Assembly: GCA_929200335.1 (NCBI GenBank)
Contig: CAKMZG010000025.1
Location: forward strand, 2,776-19,007
Direction: 5' to 3'
DNA from: an uncultured Alphaproteobacteria bacterium
GTDB lineage: Bacteria > Pseudomonadota > Alphaproteobacteria > Rhizobiales > Rhizobiaceae
DNA length: 16,232 nucleotides
Part shown: positions 1 to 8,066 of the stretch, one piece after another
Layout of the letters: each line of letters opens with the position of its first letter
How positions within the stretch are numbered: the stretch's first letter is position 1
Made by a program: the position numbers and the translations under genes
Notes under the pieces: generated by a model
Seen by the model: the letters and a program-made list of their open reading frames with translations, nothing else
Told to the model about the DNA's origin: nothing
Database searches by the model: none

Positions 1-443
1 ATGCTACGCGAAATAACTTGCTTGAAATGCGTGAAACTTTAGAGCGAGAAAAAGAAAGCGAAGACCATTGGGCGTTGAAGACCGTTAAAGGTGGGTTAAT
101 TGATATCGAATTTTTAGCCCAATGGGTGAGCCTTAATGGCGCATTTAAAGATCAAGCTAATCGTCCCTATGCAACCAATGAGGTTTTAAAACGGGCAGAA
201 GCTTTCCAAACATTACAAAATGATAATGAAACCCTACTAGACGCATGGGAAATATATACTAAATTAACACAGTTGATACGATTATGTATCGGCTCTGAAT
301 TTTCTATTACCAATGTGCCCAATGGCCTGTTGGAGAAAATATGTAGCACGTTAGATTTGCCCAGTATTGAATTGGTTGAGCAGCATTTGCAAGACACACA
401 AAAATCTGTTCGCAGGGTATTTGATAGCGTATTGAAAACCTAA
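1..443 (+). CDS. glnE: Bifunctional glutamine synthetase adenylyltransferase/adenylyl-removing enzyme, C-terminal end (partial)
   Basis: GlnE adds AMP to, and removes it from, glutamine synthetase in the cytoplasm, tuning ammonium assimilation to nitrogen status. Only the last 146 residues are visible: the frame is open from the first whole codon at position 3 and ends with TAA at 441-443, so the 5' part lies outside the window. The diagnostic stretch is the 'K-x3-GGLIDIEFLAQW' block near the left end, which follows the second nucleotidyltransferase domain in GlnE. The remainder is helical, as expected of the C-terminal tail. The TTG at 18 is an internal leucine codon, not a start. The catalytic nucleotidyltransferase motifs are not in the window, so activity cannot be judged. 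An EF-hand gene follows 62 bp downstream on the same strand. Family assignment is firm from the motif; the role is family knowledge. Confidence 0.88.
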   Translation, partial: ATRNNLLEMRETLEREKESEDHWALKTVKGGLIDIEFLAQWVSLNGAFKDQANRPYATNEVLKRAEAFQTLQNDNETLLDAWEIYTKLTQLIRLCIGSEFSITNVPNGLLEKICSTLDLPSIELVEQHLQDTQKSVRRVFDSVLKT

Positions 444-505
444 ACGTTGAATCAGGATGGGTCTGCTTCGCCGTTTATATTGAAATGGGGATACGGAGTA
501 AAACC

Positions 506-937
506 ATGAATAAAACTACTAAAATTATTATCGCCACAACAGCATTTGTAACCCTTGGAACAGGTGCATTGATTGCCAAAGAAAAAGGCCGTCATCTACA
601 CCCAAAGGCTGTATTTGAAAATATGGACACTAATAAAGATGAGAAAATTGCCAGTAGTGAATTTTCCAATTTTCTTAAAAAGCACTTTGATGAAGCTGAT
701 GCCAATAAAGATCAAATTCTAGAAGCAACTGAAATTGCTGAGCATGTGAAAATGCGTCGTGGCAAAAAGCGCGCTCATCGTATTATACGTTTCGTAGATA
801 TGAATGGCGATGAGAAAATTTCTCGTGATGAATTGAATAATCGTTCTAGTAAACTTTTTGCATTATTGGATGTCAATGGCGATGGCAGCGTAACAAAAGA
901 TGAGCTGCCATTTGGTGGACGTCATCATAAGAAATAA
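506..937 (+). CDS. Exported four-EF-hand calcium-binding protein
   Basis: A 143-residue protein predicted to bind calcium outside the cytoplasm. I chose the ATG at 506 because GGAG at 495-498 lies 7 nt upstream and translation then begins with a signal peptide: positive residues, a hydrophobic core at about residues 7-22, and likely cleavage near residue 24. An in-frame ATG at 485 has no ribosome binding site and would add seven residues before the signal. Four EF-hand loops are visible at about residues 41-52, 65-76, 98-109 and 122-133. Each has Asp at loop position 1, Asn at 3, Asp at 5, Ile/Leu/Val at 8 and Glu at 12, so all four look able to bind. Loops within each pair start 24 residues apart, closer than in calmodulin and typical of compact bacterial EF-hand proteins. 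The C-terminus ends in a short His/Lys-rich tail. The target is unknown: it could be a calcium buffer, an envelope stabiliser or a sensor. Confidence 0.85.
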   Translation: MNKTTKIIIATTAFVTLGTGALIAKEKGRHLHPKAVFENMDTNKDEKIASSEFSNFLKKHFDEADANKDQILEATEIAEHVKMRRGKKRAHRIIRFVDMNGDEKISRDELNNRSSKLFALLDVNGDGSVTKDELPFGGRHHKK

Positions 938-970
938 AAAAATAGAATTTTAAAATTTTAATACAAATTG

Positions 971-998
971 AAAAACCTCTGCATCTGTGGAGGTTTTT
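971..998. terminator. Hairpin terminator between convergent genes, probably bidirectional
   Basis: A perfect 9-bp stem, AAAAACCTC (971-979) pairing with GAGGTTTTT (990-998), encloses a 10-nt loop. On the plus strand it ends in seven T residues (994-1000), giving a standard intrinsic terminator for the EF-hand gene 33 bp upstream. On the minus strand the same stem follows directly after the kinase stop codon (999-1001) and ends in five T residues, so it can also stop kinase transcription. Confidence 0.85.
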
Positions 999-3395
999 TT
1001 ATATGCACATTTCTAATAGTGAAAGTTGTGCCTCTTGTTCTGCTGCAATTTCTTTATTAGTTTTGTTGTTGTGTTTAATGGGTAATTTTAATGCCACAAG
1101 GGTTCCTTGCCCTTCTTTGGAATGCATTTTCATTTTACCATCATATAATTCAACCAAGGATTTAGAAATTGCTAGTCCTAGACCAGAGCCTGAATGGCTC
1201 TTTGATATATGGGTTTCTACTTGCTCAAAAGGTTTGCCTAAACGTTTAAGTGCACTAGGTGCGATGCCAATGCCGCTATCTTGAATAAGGATGAAAATGG
1301 AATTTGCTTTTTGAGTAGCGCGAACTTTAATGGTGCCATTGGGTTGAGTGAATTTAACCGCATTGGATAATAGATTAATTAAAATCTGTTTCATGCTGCG
1401 GCGGTCTGCATCCAAAATTATTTCTGGTTGGATATTTTGTTTGACGTCAATGTTTTTCTCATCAGCTTGGACTGAAATAATTTTCATAGTTTCTTCAAGA
1501 ATGTCATCCAATTGTGTAGATTCAAAGGTAATATTAGTATGTCCTGCTTCAATCTTTGACATATCTAAAATATCGTTGATAAGACCTAGAAGATGGTCGC
1601 CGCTGTCTTTTATATCGCTGGCATATTCTTGATATTTGGGTGATCCCAATTCACCAAAAGATTGATTTTTCATAATGTCAGAAAAACCAATAATAGCATT
1701 TAGTGGTGTTCTTAATTCGTGGGACATATTGGCTAAAAATTCTGATTTAGATTTATTTGCTTCTTCGGCACGATCTTTCTCAATCGAATATTTTTGTGCC
1801 AATTCTCTAATGCCTTCATTGCGCTCTTGTAATTCAGTGCGAGAGCGAGAAAGATCATTAACAGAGGCTGTCAAGCGGCGTTGCGAGCTGATCAGTTTTT
1901 CTTCATTGCGTTTAATTTGAGTAATATCCGTACCAATGGAAACAAAGCCGCCATCTTTTGTGCGGCGCTCATTGATTTGCAACCAACGGCCATCTAATAA
2001 TTGCGCCTCTCTGGTGACAGAGCCGGCAGAATGATTATTCTCTATAATGTTTTGTTTTTTAACCGCAGTTTGCGCGCCTGATGTCATAACTTCTTCATAG
2101 GGCATGCCAGGTTGAATAAGGCGGTCTGGCAAATTATGTAATTGTTGATATTTACTGTTGCACATCACAAGGCGTTTTTCCGCATCCCATAAAACGAAAG
2201 CCTCAGAAATATTTTCAATGGCATCGCGAAGGCGGTTATTAGCTTTCTTGGTGAGTTGCTTAAGGTTTTGTTGATCAGTAATATCAATGGCAATGCCGAT
2301 TAAATGTGGTTGGCAAGATTTATAATTCACAAGCTCTGCACGGGTGCGCAGCCATACCCAAGTATTATCAGCATGGCGCATACGAAACTGAATATCTATG
2401 GTTTCGCCTTTTTCATGAAATGCGCGCTCAGCCACTTCATAAAGATTTGCATCATCAGGGTGAATGCGATCACTAACGTCTGCAAAGCCTAGAAGAATAT
2501 CTTGAGGTGGTAACCCTAACAATTCATACATGGATTGTGACCAAAAAATTCTACCATTGCCCAAATCCCAATCCCACATACCACAACGACCACGATTAAG
2601 GGCTGTATCAAATCTTGTGCGGGTTTCGCTATAAATATTATCAGCTTCTCTGGCGCGGCCTGCCAATTTAAAATAAGCATAAAGAAAAATACCTAATACG
2701 CTGGCCATAAATATTAATAGGGCGCTGTTCATGGTCAAGGTCTTGCGCCAATCTTGATAGATGCTGCTTGTGGGTTGAATTAGGGTCAATCCCAATTTAG
2801 CTTTATCTAGATTATAATGGCTTACAATCACGGCTTGATCATTGAGAGTTACCTCGCGCACCTTTGCGCGTTTGCCGTAAGTGGATAGGATATATTCATT
2901 TTGCAAAAGCCCATTAATGGCTGCATCAGTAAAAGGCAAATCTTGGGAATTATAAGCTAATACTTCACCAGTTTGATTTGTGACAACAAAATAGACATTT
3001 TGTAGCTCTTCGCTAAAAGGCACAGCGCCATTTATTTTTTCCACCAGCCAAGAGTTATTAACTTCATGGATACTGATTTCGCTTTGTTGTAAGCTTTGTG
3101 CTGTGATCAAGCCAACTTGTTGCAATTGGCGCTTGGCTTGTAGTTCAACATCTTTAGCTTGAACCAACAAGAGTAACGCTTGTGCAATAGCTACGACGAC
3201 AATAAAGGTAACCGCTAATATGGGGACAAATCTGCGCCAGAAACTTTCAGATTTTAATAACAGATGATAAGAAGGATTAATTAAAAGACGAGCATGCCCG
3301 CCAAATTGTTCTGCGGGTCTACTGAAGTTAAAGCTAGAACGAATCCCCGACGATTGGCCGCTATTAACGTCCTTATGAGCCTCCATGTGAGTCAT
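999..3395 (-). CDS. Membrane-bound PAS-domain sensor histidine kinase, PleC/DivJ-like
   Basis: A 798-residue hybrid-free sensor kinase that would autophosphorylate on His559 and pass phosphate to a separate response regulator. In order: a cytoplasmic N-terminus of about 54 residues, membrane segment about 55-80, an extracytoplasmic stretch of about 140 residues, a second membrane segment about 222-244, PAS domain 1 (about 262-375, ending in a PAC-like 'GIAIDIT'), PAS domain 2 (about 388-493), a coiled coil (about 495-550), the dimerisation/phosphoacceptor domain with 'SHELRTPLNAIIGFS' at 558-572, and the ATPase domain. The latter has N-box Asn678, G1 'DSGIG' 706-710, F-box near 721-727 and G2 'GSGLG' 736-740. 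It ends without a receiver domain. Its phosphoacceptor region resembles alphaproteobacterial PleC/DivJ/PdhS kinases, which act on DivK and PleD, but exact identity is inference. No response regulator is nearby. The start has AGG 8 nt upstream (3404-3406); ATG at codon 4 is an alternative. Confidence 0.88.
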   Translation of the reverse strand: MTHMEAHKDVNSGQSSGIRSSFNFSRPAEQFGGHARLLINPSYHLLLKSESFWRRFVPILAVTFIVVVAIAQALLLLVQAKDVELQAKRQLQQVGLITAQSLQQSEISIHEVNNSWLVEKINGAVPFSEELQNVYFVVTNQTGEVLAYNSQDLPFTDAAINGLLQNEYILSTYGKRAKVREVTLNDQAVIVSHYNLDKAKLGLTLIQPTSSIYQDWRKTLTMNSALLIFMASVLGIFLYAYFKLAGRAREADNIYSETRTRFDTALNRGRCGMWDWDLGNGRIFWSQSMYELLGLPPQDILLGFADVSDRIHPDDANLYEVAERAFHEKGETIDIQFRMRHADNTWVWLRTRAELVNYKSCQPHLIGIAIDITDQQNLKQLTKKANNRLRDAIENISEAFVLWDAEKRLVMCNSKYQQLHNLPDRLIQPGMPYEEVMTSGAQTAVKKQNIIENNHSAGSVTREAQLLDGRWLQINERRTKDGGFVSIGTDITQIKRNEEKLISSQRRLTASVNDLSRSRTELQERNEGIRELAQKYSIEKDRAEEANKSKSEFLANMSHELRTPLNAIIGFSDIMKNQSFGELGSPKYQEYASDIKDSGDHLLGLINDILDMSKIEAGHTNITFESTQLDDILEETMKIISVQADEKNIDVKQNIQPEIILDADRRSMKQILINLLSNAVKFTQPNGTIKVRATQKANSIFILIQDSGIGIAPSALKRLGKPFEQVETHISKSHSGSGLGLAISKSLVELYDGKMKMHSKEGQGTLVALKLPIKHNNKTNKEIAAEQEAQLSLLEMCI

Positions 3396-3450
3396 TTAAA
3401 TAACCTATAGATTTGATTTATATGCGGCTACTTAGACTGGTGCCGAAAAT

Positions 3451-3484
3451 ATTGTGTATTTTATAACGAATACTAAATCACAAT
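3451..3484 (-). promoter_or_regulatory. Dyad and weak promoter candidate upstream of the histidine kinase gene
   Basis: The 196-bp gap between pepN and the kinase gene holds an inverted repeat ATTGTG (3451-3456) / CACAAT (3479-3484) with a 22-nt spacer. On the minus strand a TATAAA sequence lies inside the spacer, about 65 bp upstream of the kinase start, with only a poor -35 (TTAAAA, 18-nt spacer). The size of the gap suggests the kinase has its own promoter and need not depend on pepN. No other gene or RNA could be seen in 3396-3591, and no hairpin terminator was seen after pepN. Confidence 0.25.
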
Positions 3485-3591
3485 TTTAAATAAGTTTTAG
3501 CTAATTTAAGAAGTTAGTTAAAACGAATCGTCTCTATTTGAATCCACAATGGGAATCTTGTCCAGCATTTTTTTATAAAATTTCAACTATC

Positions 3592-6234
3592 TTATTTGCT
3601 GCCCAAGGTGCGGTTTACAATATCATGGGTATCAGTTGAAAGATTATCTCTAGCTGCGATGCTTTCAAGTGCTGTTTGAGCATGCTTGCGTCTGATTGGC
3701 TCTAAGTCTTTCCACATGCTGAAAGCAGTTAAAATTCTTGCTGCTAATTGAGGGTTTTTCTTATCAATTTCAATGCAAACTCGGGCAAGAAATTGATAGC
3801 CCATACCATCTTTACGATGAAATCCTGCCATATTGTTCATGGCGAATGTGCCAATTAATGCGCGTACACGATTGGGGTTTTCAATGGAAAAAGCTGAATG
3901 ACCCATTATTTGGATTACATTTACTAAGCAATTGGGATCACTATCCATAGCTTGGATGGCAAACCATTTGTCATGGATGAGTGGGTTGCCTTTCGCATTT
4001 TCATAAAAATGCTGTAACATATTTTTTCGGATGATTTCATCGCTACTAAATTGCATATAACTGCTAATAGCATTCAAACGAGTGCTCATATTATTGGCAT
4101 GATAATATTGGTTTTTACAAAGCTCCAAGGTGTCACTATCATTTGCAGCACAGCCCAGTGTAAGCAAAACGCTCGTAAGCGCGCGCTTGCCCACTTGTTC
4201 AGCAGAATGCTTATAATGCTCTTTAATTTCAAGAGTTTTAAATAAGTTTGGCAATAGAGAAATTATGCTCTTACCCAGTGCAATTTGTAGCGCTCTAAAT
4301 GCTGAGCAGATTTTATCGGGATCAATGTTATTGCCAATAGCATTGGCGATAACTTGTGGTGTGGGTAAAGACAACAGTGTCGCTCGGTAGTGGGGGTCTA
4401 GATCAGATTGCTTTGTTAGTTGTACCAATATATCCAGTAGATCAGATGGAATAGCCACATTGTCCTTTGTGCTGGCATCTATTAAATGTTTCATCACAAT
4501 ATTTTGCACAGATTGCCAGCGGTTGTAGAGATCGCCATCATGGAAGGCTAAGAATTTTAAATCGTCTAAACTTTGTTCCATTTCAATATTGATGGGTGCG
4601 GAAAATTCACGCCCTATGGATAGTACGGGTTTTTCTGATAATTTTGTAAATGTAACTGTGGCTTGGGAATTGATCAGATGAATAATGTCGCCACTGACTG
4701 GGCAATCGCCTTTCACATGGAAGGATAAATCATTGCCGGATTTCCCCACTAAACCAAATTTTAATGGAATATGAAAAGCTTGCTTGATCGCTTGGCCTGG
4801 GGTTGGTTTGGTTTTTTGTTTTAAATTGAGTGTTAGGCTCCCGCTCTCGGCATCATAGTGTTGATCTATATATACGCTTGGTGTGCCAGCCTGTTGATAC
4901 CATAGAAAAAATTGGCGTAAATCTACATCATTAGCATCTTCAAAACAGGTAATAAATTCTTCAATTGTGGAGGCCGTGCCATCATGACGGCTGAAATAAA
5001 GCTGAATGCCTTTGAAAAATCCAACTTTCCCCAAAATAGTTTTTAGCATACGGATTACTTCCGCACCTTTTCTATAAACAGTCGCGGTATAAAAATTATT
5101 GATCTCGCTATATTGATTAGGGCGCACGGGATGGGCTAATGGGCCTGCATCTTCACGAAATTGAGCCGATTTTACGGTCATTACTTCTTGAATGCGATTT
5201 ACAATTTTGGAGCCTTGGTCTTCAGAATATTCCTGGTCACGGAAAACAGTCAAACCTTCTTTAAGACACAATTGAAACCAATCGCGGCAGGTGATGCGAT
5301 TGCCTGTCCAATTATGAAAATATTCGTGTGCGATAATGCTATCGATGAGATGGTAATTGCCATCTGTTGCAGTTTGTGGATCAGCTAAAATAAATTGATC
5401 ATTAAATATATTCAGCCCTTTGTTTTCCATGGCTCCCATGTTGAAGTCAGAAACAGCGACAATATTAAAAATATCCAAATCATATTCACAGCCATAGGTT
5501 TCTTCATCCCAGCGCATGGACTTTTTTAACGCCATGAGTGCAAAATCAGCATATCGCGCTTTGCCATTTTCCACATAGATGTTTAATTCAACTGATCGTC
5601 CTGAGCGGGTGATAAATTGGTCGCTAACTGCCTCCAAATCACCGCCAACAAGAGCGAAAAGATAGCTGGGTTTGGGATGAGGGTCATGCCATATAGCATA
5701 ATGTTTTCCACCTTCTAAATCGCCCTCTTTTATCTTATTGCCATTAGCAAGTAAAACGGGTGCCGCAGATTTATTGGCGATAATTCGCGTGGTATAGGTA
5801 GTTAATACATCAGGTCGATCTAAGAAATAAGTGATGCGGCGAAAGCCTTCCGCTTCACATTGTGTGCAATATACCCCATTGGAGCGGTAAAGTCCCATGA
5901 GCTGTGTATTAGCCTCAGGGTCTAATTGGGTTTCAATGGTTAGCTTAAATGGCTGTTTTGGTGGTTTTTTCAGGGTCAAAGCTTGAGGTGTAATGTGATA
6001 ATCATCTGCACTCAAAGGTTGGCCATTTAACAATAGAGATTTTAAAACTAATTCATCACCGTTCAGCACTAATGGTTTGTCATTGATTGTATGTTGATTG
6101 GGTAGAAATTCAATAATGGCAATAACTATTGTTTTATCATCATCTAAATTTACATCTAAAGCTATTGATTTTATATCATATTCGGGGGCTTTGTAGTCTT
6201 GCAGTTTGATGGTTTGTCCCAAATCCGTACGCAT
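3592..6234 (-). CDS. pepN: Aminopeptidase N (M1 family zinc metallopeptidase)
   Basis: PepN removes N-terminal amino acids from peptides in the cytoplasm during the last steps of protein turnover and peptide use. The protein has 880 residues, against about 870 for E. coli PepN. Visible catalytic features are the exopeptidase motif GAMEN at 267-271, the zinc site HEYFH at 303-307 with third ligand Glu326 nineteen residues later, general base Glu304, and Tyr387 in 'VYRKGAEVIRM', which stabilises the transition state. All are offset by six from the E. coli numbering. An N-terminal beta domain (about 1-190), the thermolysin-like domain (about 191-440), a beta domain (about 445-545) and a long helical C-terminal domain complete the usual layout. 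The start is supported by AAGGA (6241-6245 in plus coordinates) 6 nt upstream. The gene is divergent from pgi and followed by the histidine kinase gene on the same strand. Confidence 0.96.
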   Translation of the reverse strand: MRTDLGQTIKLQDYKAPEYDIKSIALDVNLDDDKTIVIAIIEFLPNQHTINDKPLVLNGDELVLKSLLLNGQPLSADDYHITPQALTLKKPPKQPFKLTIETQLDPEANTQLMGLYRSNGVYCTQCEAEGFRRITYFLDRPDVLTTYTTRIIANKSAAPVLLANGNKIKEGDLEGGKHYAIWHDPHPKPSYLFALVGGDLEAVSDQFITRSGRSVELNIYVENGKARYADFALMALKKSMRWDEETYGCEYDLDIFNIVAVSDFNMGAMENKGLNIFNDQFILADPQTATDGNYHLIDSIIAHEYFHNWTGNRITCRDWFQLCLKEGLTVFRDQEYSEDQGSKIVNRIQEVMTVKSAQFREDAGPLAHPVRPNQYSEINNFYTATVYRKGAEVIRMLKTILGKVGFFKGIQLYFSRHDGTASTIEEFITCFEDANDVDLRQFFLWYQQAGTPSVYIDQHYDAESGSLTLNLKQKTKPTPGQAIKQAFHIPLKFGLVGKSGNDLSFHVKGDCPVSGDIIHLINSQATVTFTKLSEKPVLSIGREFSAPINIEMEQSLDDLKFLAFHDGDLYNRWQSVQNIVMKHLIDASTKDNVAIPSDLLDILVQLTKQSDLDPHYRATLLSLPTPQVIANAIGNNIDPDKICSAFRALQIALGKSIISLLPNLFKTLEIKEHYKHSAEQVGKRALTSVLLTLGCAANDSDTLELCKNQYYHANNMSTRLNAISSYMQFSSDEIIRKNMLQHFYENAKGNPLIHDKWFAIQAMDSDPNCLVNVIQIMGHSAFSIENPNRVRALIGTFAMNNMAGFHRKDGMGYQFLARVCIEIDKKNPQLAARILTAFSMWKDLEPIRRKHAQTALESIAARDNLSTDTHDIVNRTLGSK

Positions 6235-6275
6235 ATCATTTCCTTGATGTTGGCAATGCCATTGCAGATTGCTGT

Positions 6276-6302
6276 TTGATGAAATAAAAGATAAACTATA
6301 AT
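6276..6302 (+). promoter_or_regulatory. Candidate pgi promoter
   Basis: A perfect TATAAT (6297-6302) is preceded by TTGATG (6276-6281) with a 15-nt spacer, or by TTTGAT with 16. The spacing is short but the -10 is strong, and transcription would start about 50 bp before the pgi ATG. The translation signal is a modest AAGAG (6349-6353), 6 nt from the start codon. This is a pattern match only. Confidence 0.4.
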
Positions 6303-6318
6303 TTACAAAATTTATAGT
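6295..6318. promoter_or_regulatory. Operator-like inverted repeat in the pepN-pgi divergent region
   Basis: ACTATAA (6295-6301) and TTATAGT (6312-6318) are perfect 7-bp arms separated by 10 nt. The repeat covers the -10 elements proposed for both directions, where a dimeric regulator could act on both genes. I do not recognise the site as that of a known regulator. Confidence 0.3.
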
Positions 6319-6328
6319 ATGATTCCAA
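6300..6328 (-). promoter_or_regulatory. Candidate pepN promoter overlapping the pgi promoter
   Basis: On the minus strand TTGGAA (plus positions 6323-6328) and TAAATT (6300-6305) are separated by 17 nt, placing a start site about 60 bp upstream of the pepN ATG. Its -10 overlaps the plus-strand TATAAT at 6297-6302, so the two divergent promoters would compete for polymerase. AT-rich sequence gives such matches easily. Confidence 0.3.
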
Positions 6329-6359
6329 GTATTGCCCCAAAGTAAAATAAGAGTTTAAC

Positions 6360-8009
6360 ATGTCTTTTAAATTTGAAAATGCTATAGAGCCACTTTTTTC
6401 TTATAAAACAAATTTCCAAAGCAAATCTGTGAAAGCTTTATTTGATGACGATGCAGAGCGCTTTAAGAAGTTTTCCATTCAATTAGATGATGTGCTTTTT
6501 GATTATTCTAAGCATTTGATTGACCAAAATATTTTGACGCAATTATTAGAGCTTGCTCATAAATGCGGGTTGGAAGAAAAACGTGCTGCTTTATTTGCGG
6601 GTAATAAAATTAATTTTACCGAAAACCGGTCGGTGATGCATTGGGCATTGCGCCAGCCAGAAAATGCAACCTTAGAGGTTGATGGGCAAAATGTTAGCGC
6701 GGATGTCCATCAAGTTTTAATTGCCATGTCTCAATTTAGCGAAGAGGTTCGCCTTGGCAAAATTAAAGGGTGCGGTGGAAAATTTAGTGATGTGGTTAAT
6801 ATTGGCATTGGCGGCTCTGATTTAGGCCCTGCAATGGTAAGTCAAGCGCTTGAGCCTTATTGCGATGGCCCAAAACCTCATTATGTATCCAATGTGGACG
6901 GTGCAGATATTGCCGGTGTTTTAAAACATCTTAATCCTGCAACAACTTTGTTCATTGTCGCCTCAAAAACATTTACCACTCAAGAGACTATGCGCAATGC
7001 TAAGACCGCTCGCAAATGGTTAGTGGATGCCCTTGGCGATGATGCAGTGAAAGATCATTTTGCTGCCCTTTCAACTAATCTTGATGCGGTTGCTGAATTT
7101 GGTATTGATAAATCCCGTGCTTTTGGCTTTTGGGATTGGGTTGGCGGGCGATATTCGCTTTGGTCTGCCATTGGCCTATCCACTATGATTGCCATGGGTG
7201 TTGAAAATTTCAAAAGCCTGCTTGAGGGCGGTCATAGTGTGGATGAGCATTTTAAAACTGCACCCATGGCAGAAAATATTCCCATAATCATGGGGCTCTT
7301 GGGCATATGGTATCGTAATGTCTGGGGCTATAATACCCATGGGGTTATGCCCTATGACAATCGCTTAGCAAGGTTTCCCGCATTTTTGCAGCAATTGGAT
7401 ATGGAATCTAATGGTAAATCTGTAACGAGCGATGGGGCGTCAGCTGTTTATGACACTGGGCCAATTGTATGGGGTGAACCTGGCACGAATGGGCAGCATG
7501 CTTTTTATCAATTAATCCATCAAGGAACATCGGTTATACCGGTTGATTTCATGGTGGCAGCGCAATCTCATGAAGCTGAGAATGCGGATTATGAGGATCA
7601 CCATCAAAAATTAGTTGCCAATTGCTTTGCCCAAAGTGAGGCTTTGATGTTGGGTAAGAATATTGATCAGGTGAAATTAGAATTGCAAAATACAGGCATG
7701 AATGAAATTGAAATTACCGCCCTTGCACCTCATAAAGTATTTTCAGGTAACCGCCCATCCTCAACGTTTTTATATGAAAAATTAACCCCGCGCACATTGG
7801 GTCAATTGATAGCGCTCTATGAGCATAAGGTTTTTGTGCAAGGCGCTATATGGGATATTAATTCCTTTGATCAATGGGGGGTTGAATTAGGCAAAAAATT
7901 GGCCAATACTCTATTGCCTATGATTAAATCTGCCAATGCAATTACAGATGGTGCGGATAAAGACCACTCCACCGCTGGCCTCTTAGCCTATTATCATACA
8001 CTTTGTTAA
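6360..8009 (+). CDS. pgi: Glucose-6-phosphate isomerase
   Basis: Pgi interconverts glucose 6-phosphate and fructose 6-phosphate in the cytoplasm, linking glycolysis/gluconeogenesis with the Entner-Doudoroff and pentose phosphate routes. The 549-residue length equals that of the E. coli enzyme. The sugar-phosphate binding block 'GIGGSDLGP' lies at about 149-157, and the signature 'VGGRYSLWSAIGLS' at 261-274. The catalytic triad is Glu349 (in LDMES), His380 (in GTNGQH) and Lys512 (in 'DQWGVELGKK'), matching E. coli Glu355, His386 and Lys514. The gene is complete, single and divergent from pepN. It converges with the downstream permease gene across 57 bp, in which I see no convincing terminator hairpin. 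Confidence 0.97.
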   Translation: MSFKFENAIEPLFSYKTNFQSKSVKALFDDDAERFKKFSIQLDDVLFDYSKHLIDQNILTQLLELAHKCGLEEKRAALFAGNKINFTENRSVMHWALRQPENATLEVDGQNVSADVHQVLIAMSQFSEEVRLGKIKGCGGKFSDVVNIGIGGSDLGPAMVSQALEPYCDGPKPHYVSNVDGADIAGVLKHLNPATTLFIVASKTFTTQETMRNAKTARKWLVDALGDDAVKDHFAALSTNLDAVAEFGIDKSRAFGFWDWVGGRYSLWSAIGLSTMIAMGVENFKSLLEGGHSVDEHFKTAPMAENIPIIMGLLGIWYRNVWGYNTHGVMPYDNRLARFPAFLQQLDMESNGKSVTSDGASAVYDTGPIVWGEPGTNGQHAFYQLIHQGTSVIPVDFMVAAQSHEAENADYEDHHQKLVANCFAQSEALMLGKNIDQVKLELQNTGMNEIEITALAPHKVFSGNRPSSTFLYEKLTPRTLGQLIALYEHKVFVQGAIWDINSFDQWGVELGKKLANTLLPMIKSANAITDGADKDHSTAGLLAYYHTLC

Positions 8010-8066
8010 TTCTGAGGCGTCATTGGTGGCATTATATACTGCATTAGCCAAGATTATAGGTCATAT

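Noticed and set aside
485..505. ATG at 485 as the start of the EF-hand protein
   Set aside because: It has no ribosome binding site and would place seven extra residues ahead of a good signal peptide; the ATG at 506 has GGAG 7 nt upstream.
3496..3523. Two TTAA half-sites upstream of the kinase gene resembling a CtrA box
   Set aside because: The half-sites are separated by 8 nt rather than the 7 nt of the CtrA consensus, and TTAA is common in this AT-rich DNA.
5161..5388. Open frames antisense to pepN, the kinase and other large genes
   Set aside because: They lie wholly inside well-supported genes on the other strand, have no recognisable protein motifs and no convincing translation signals.
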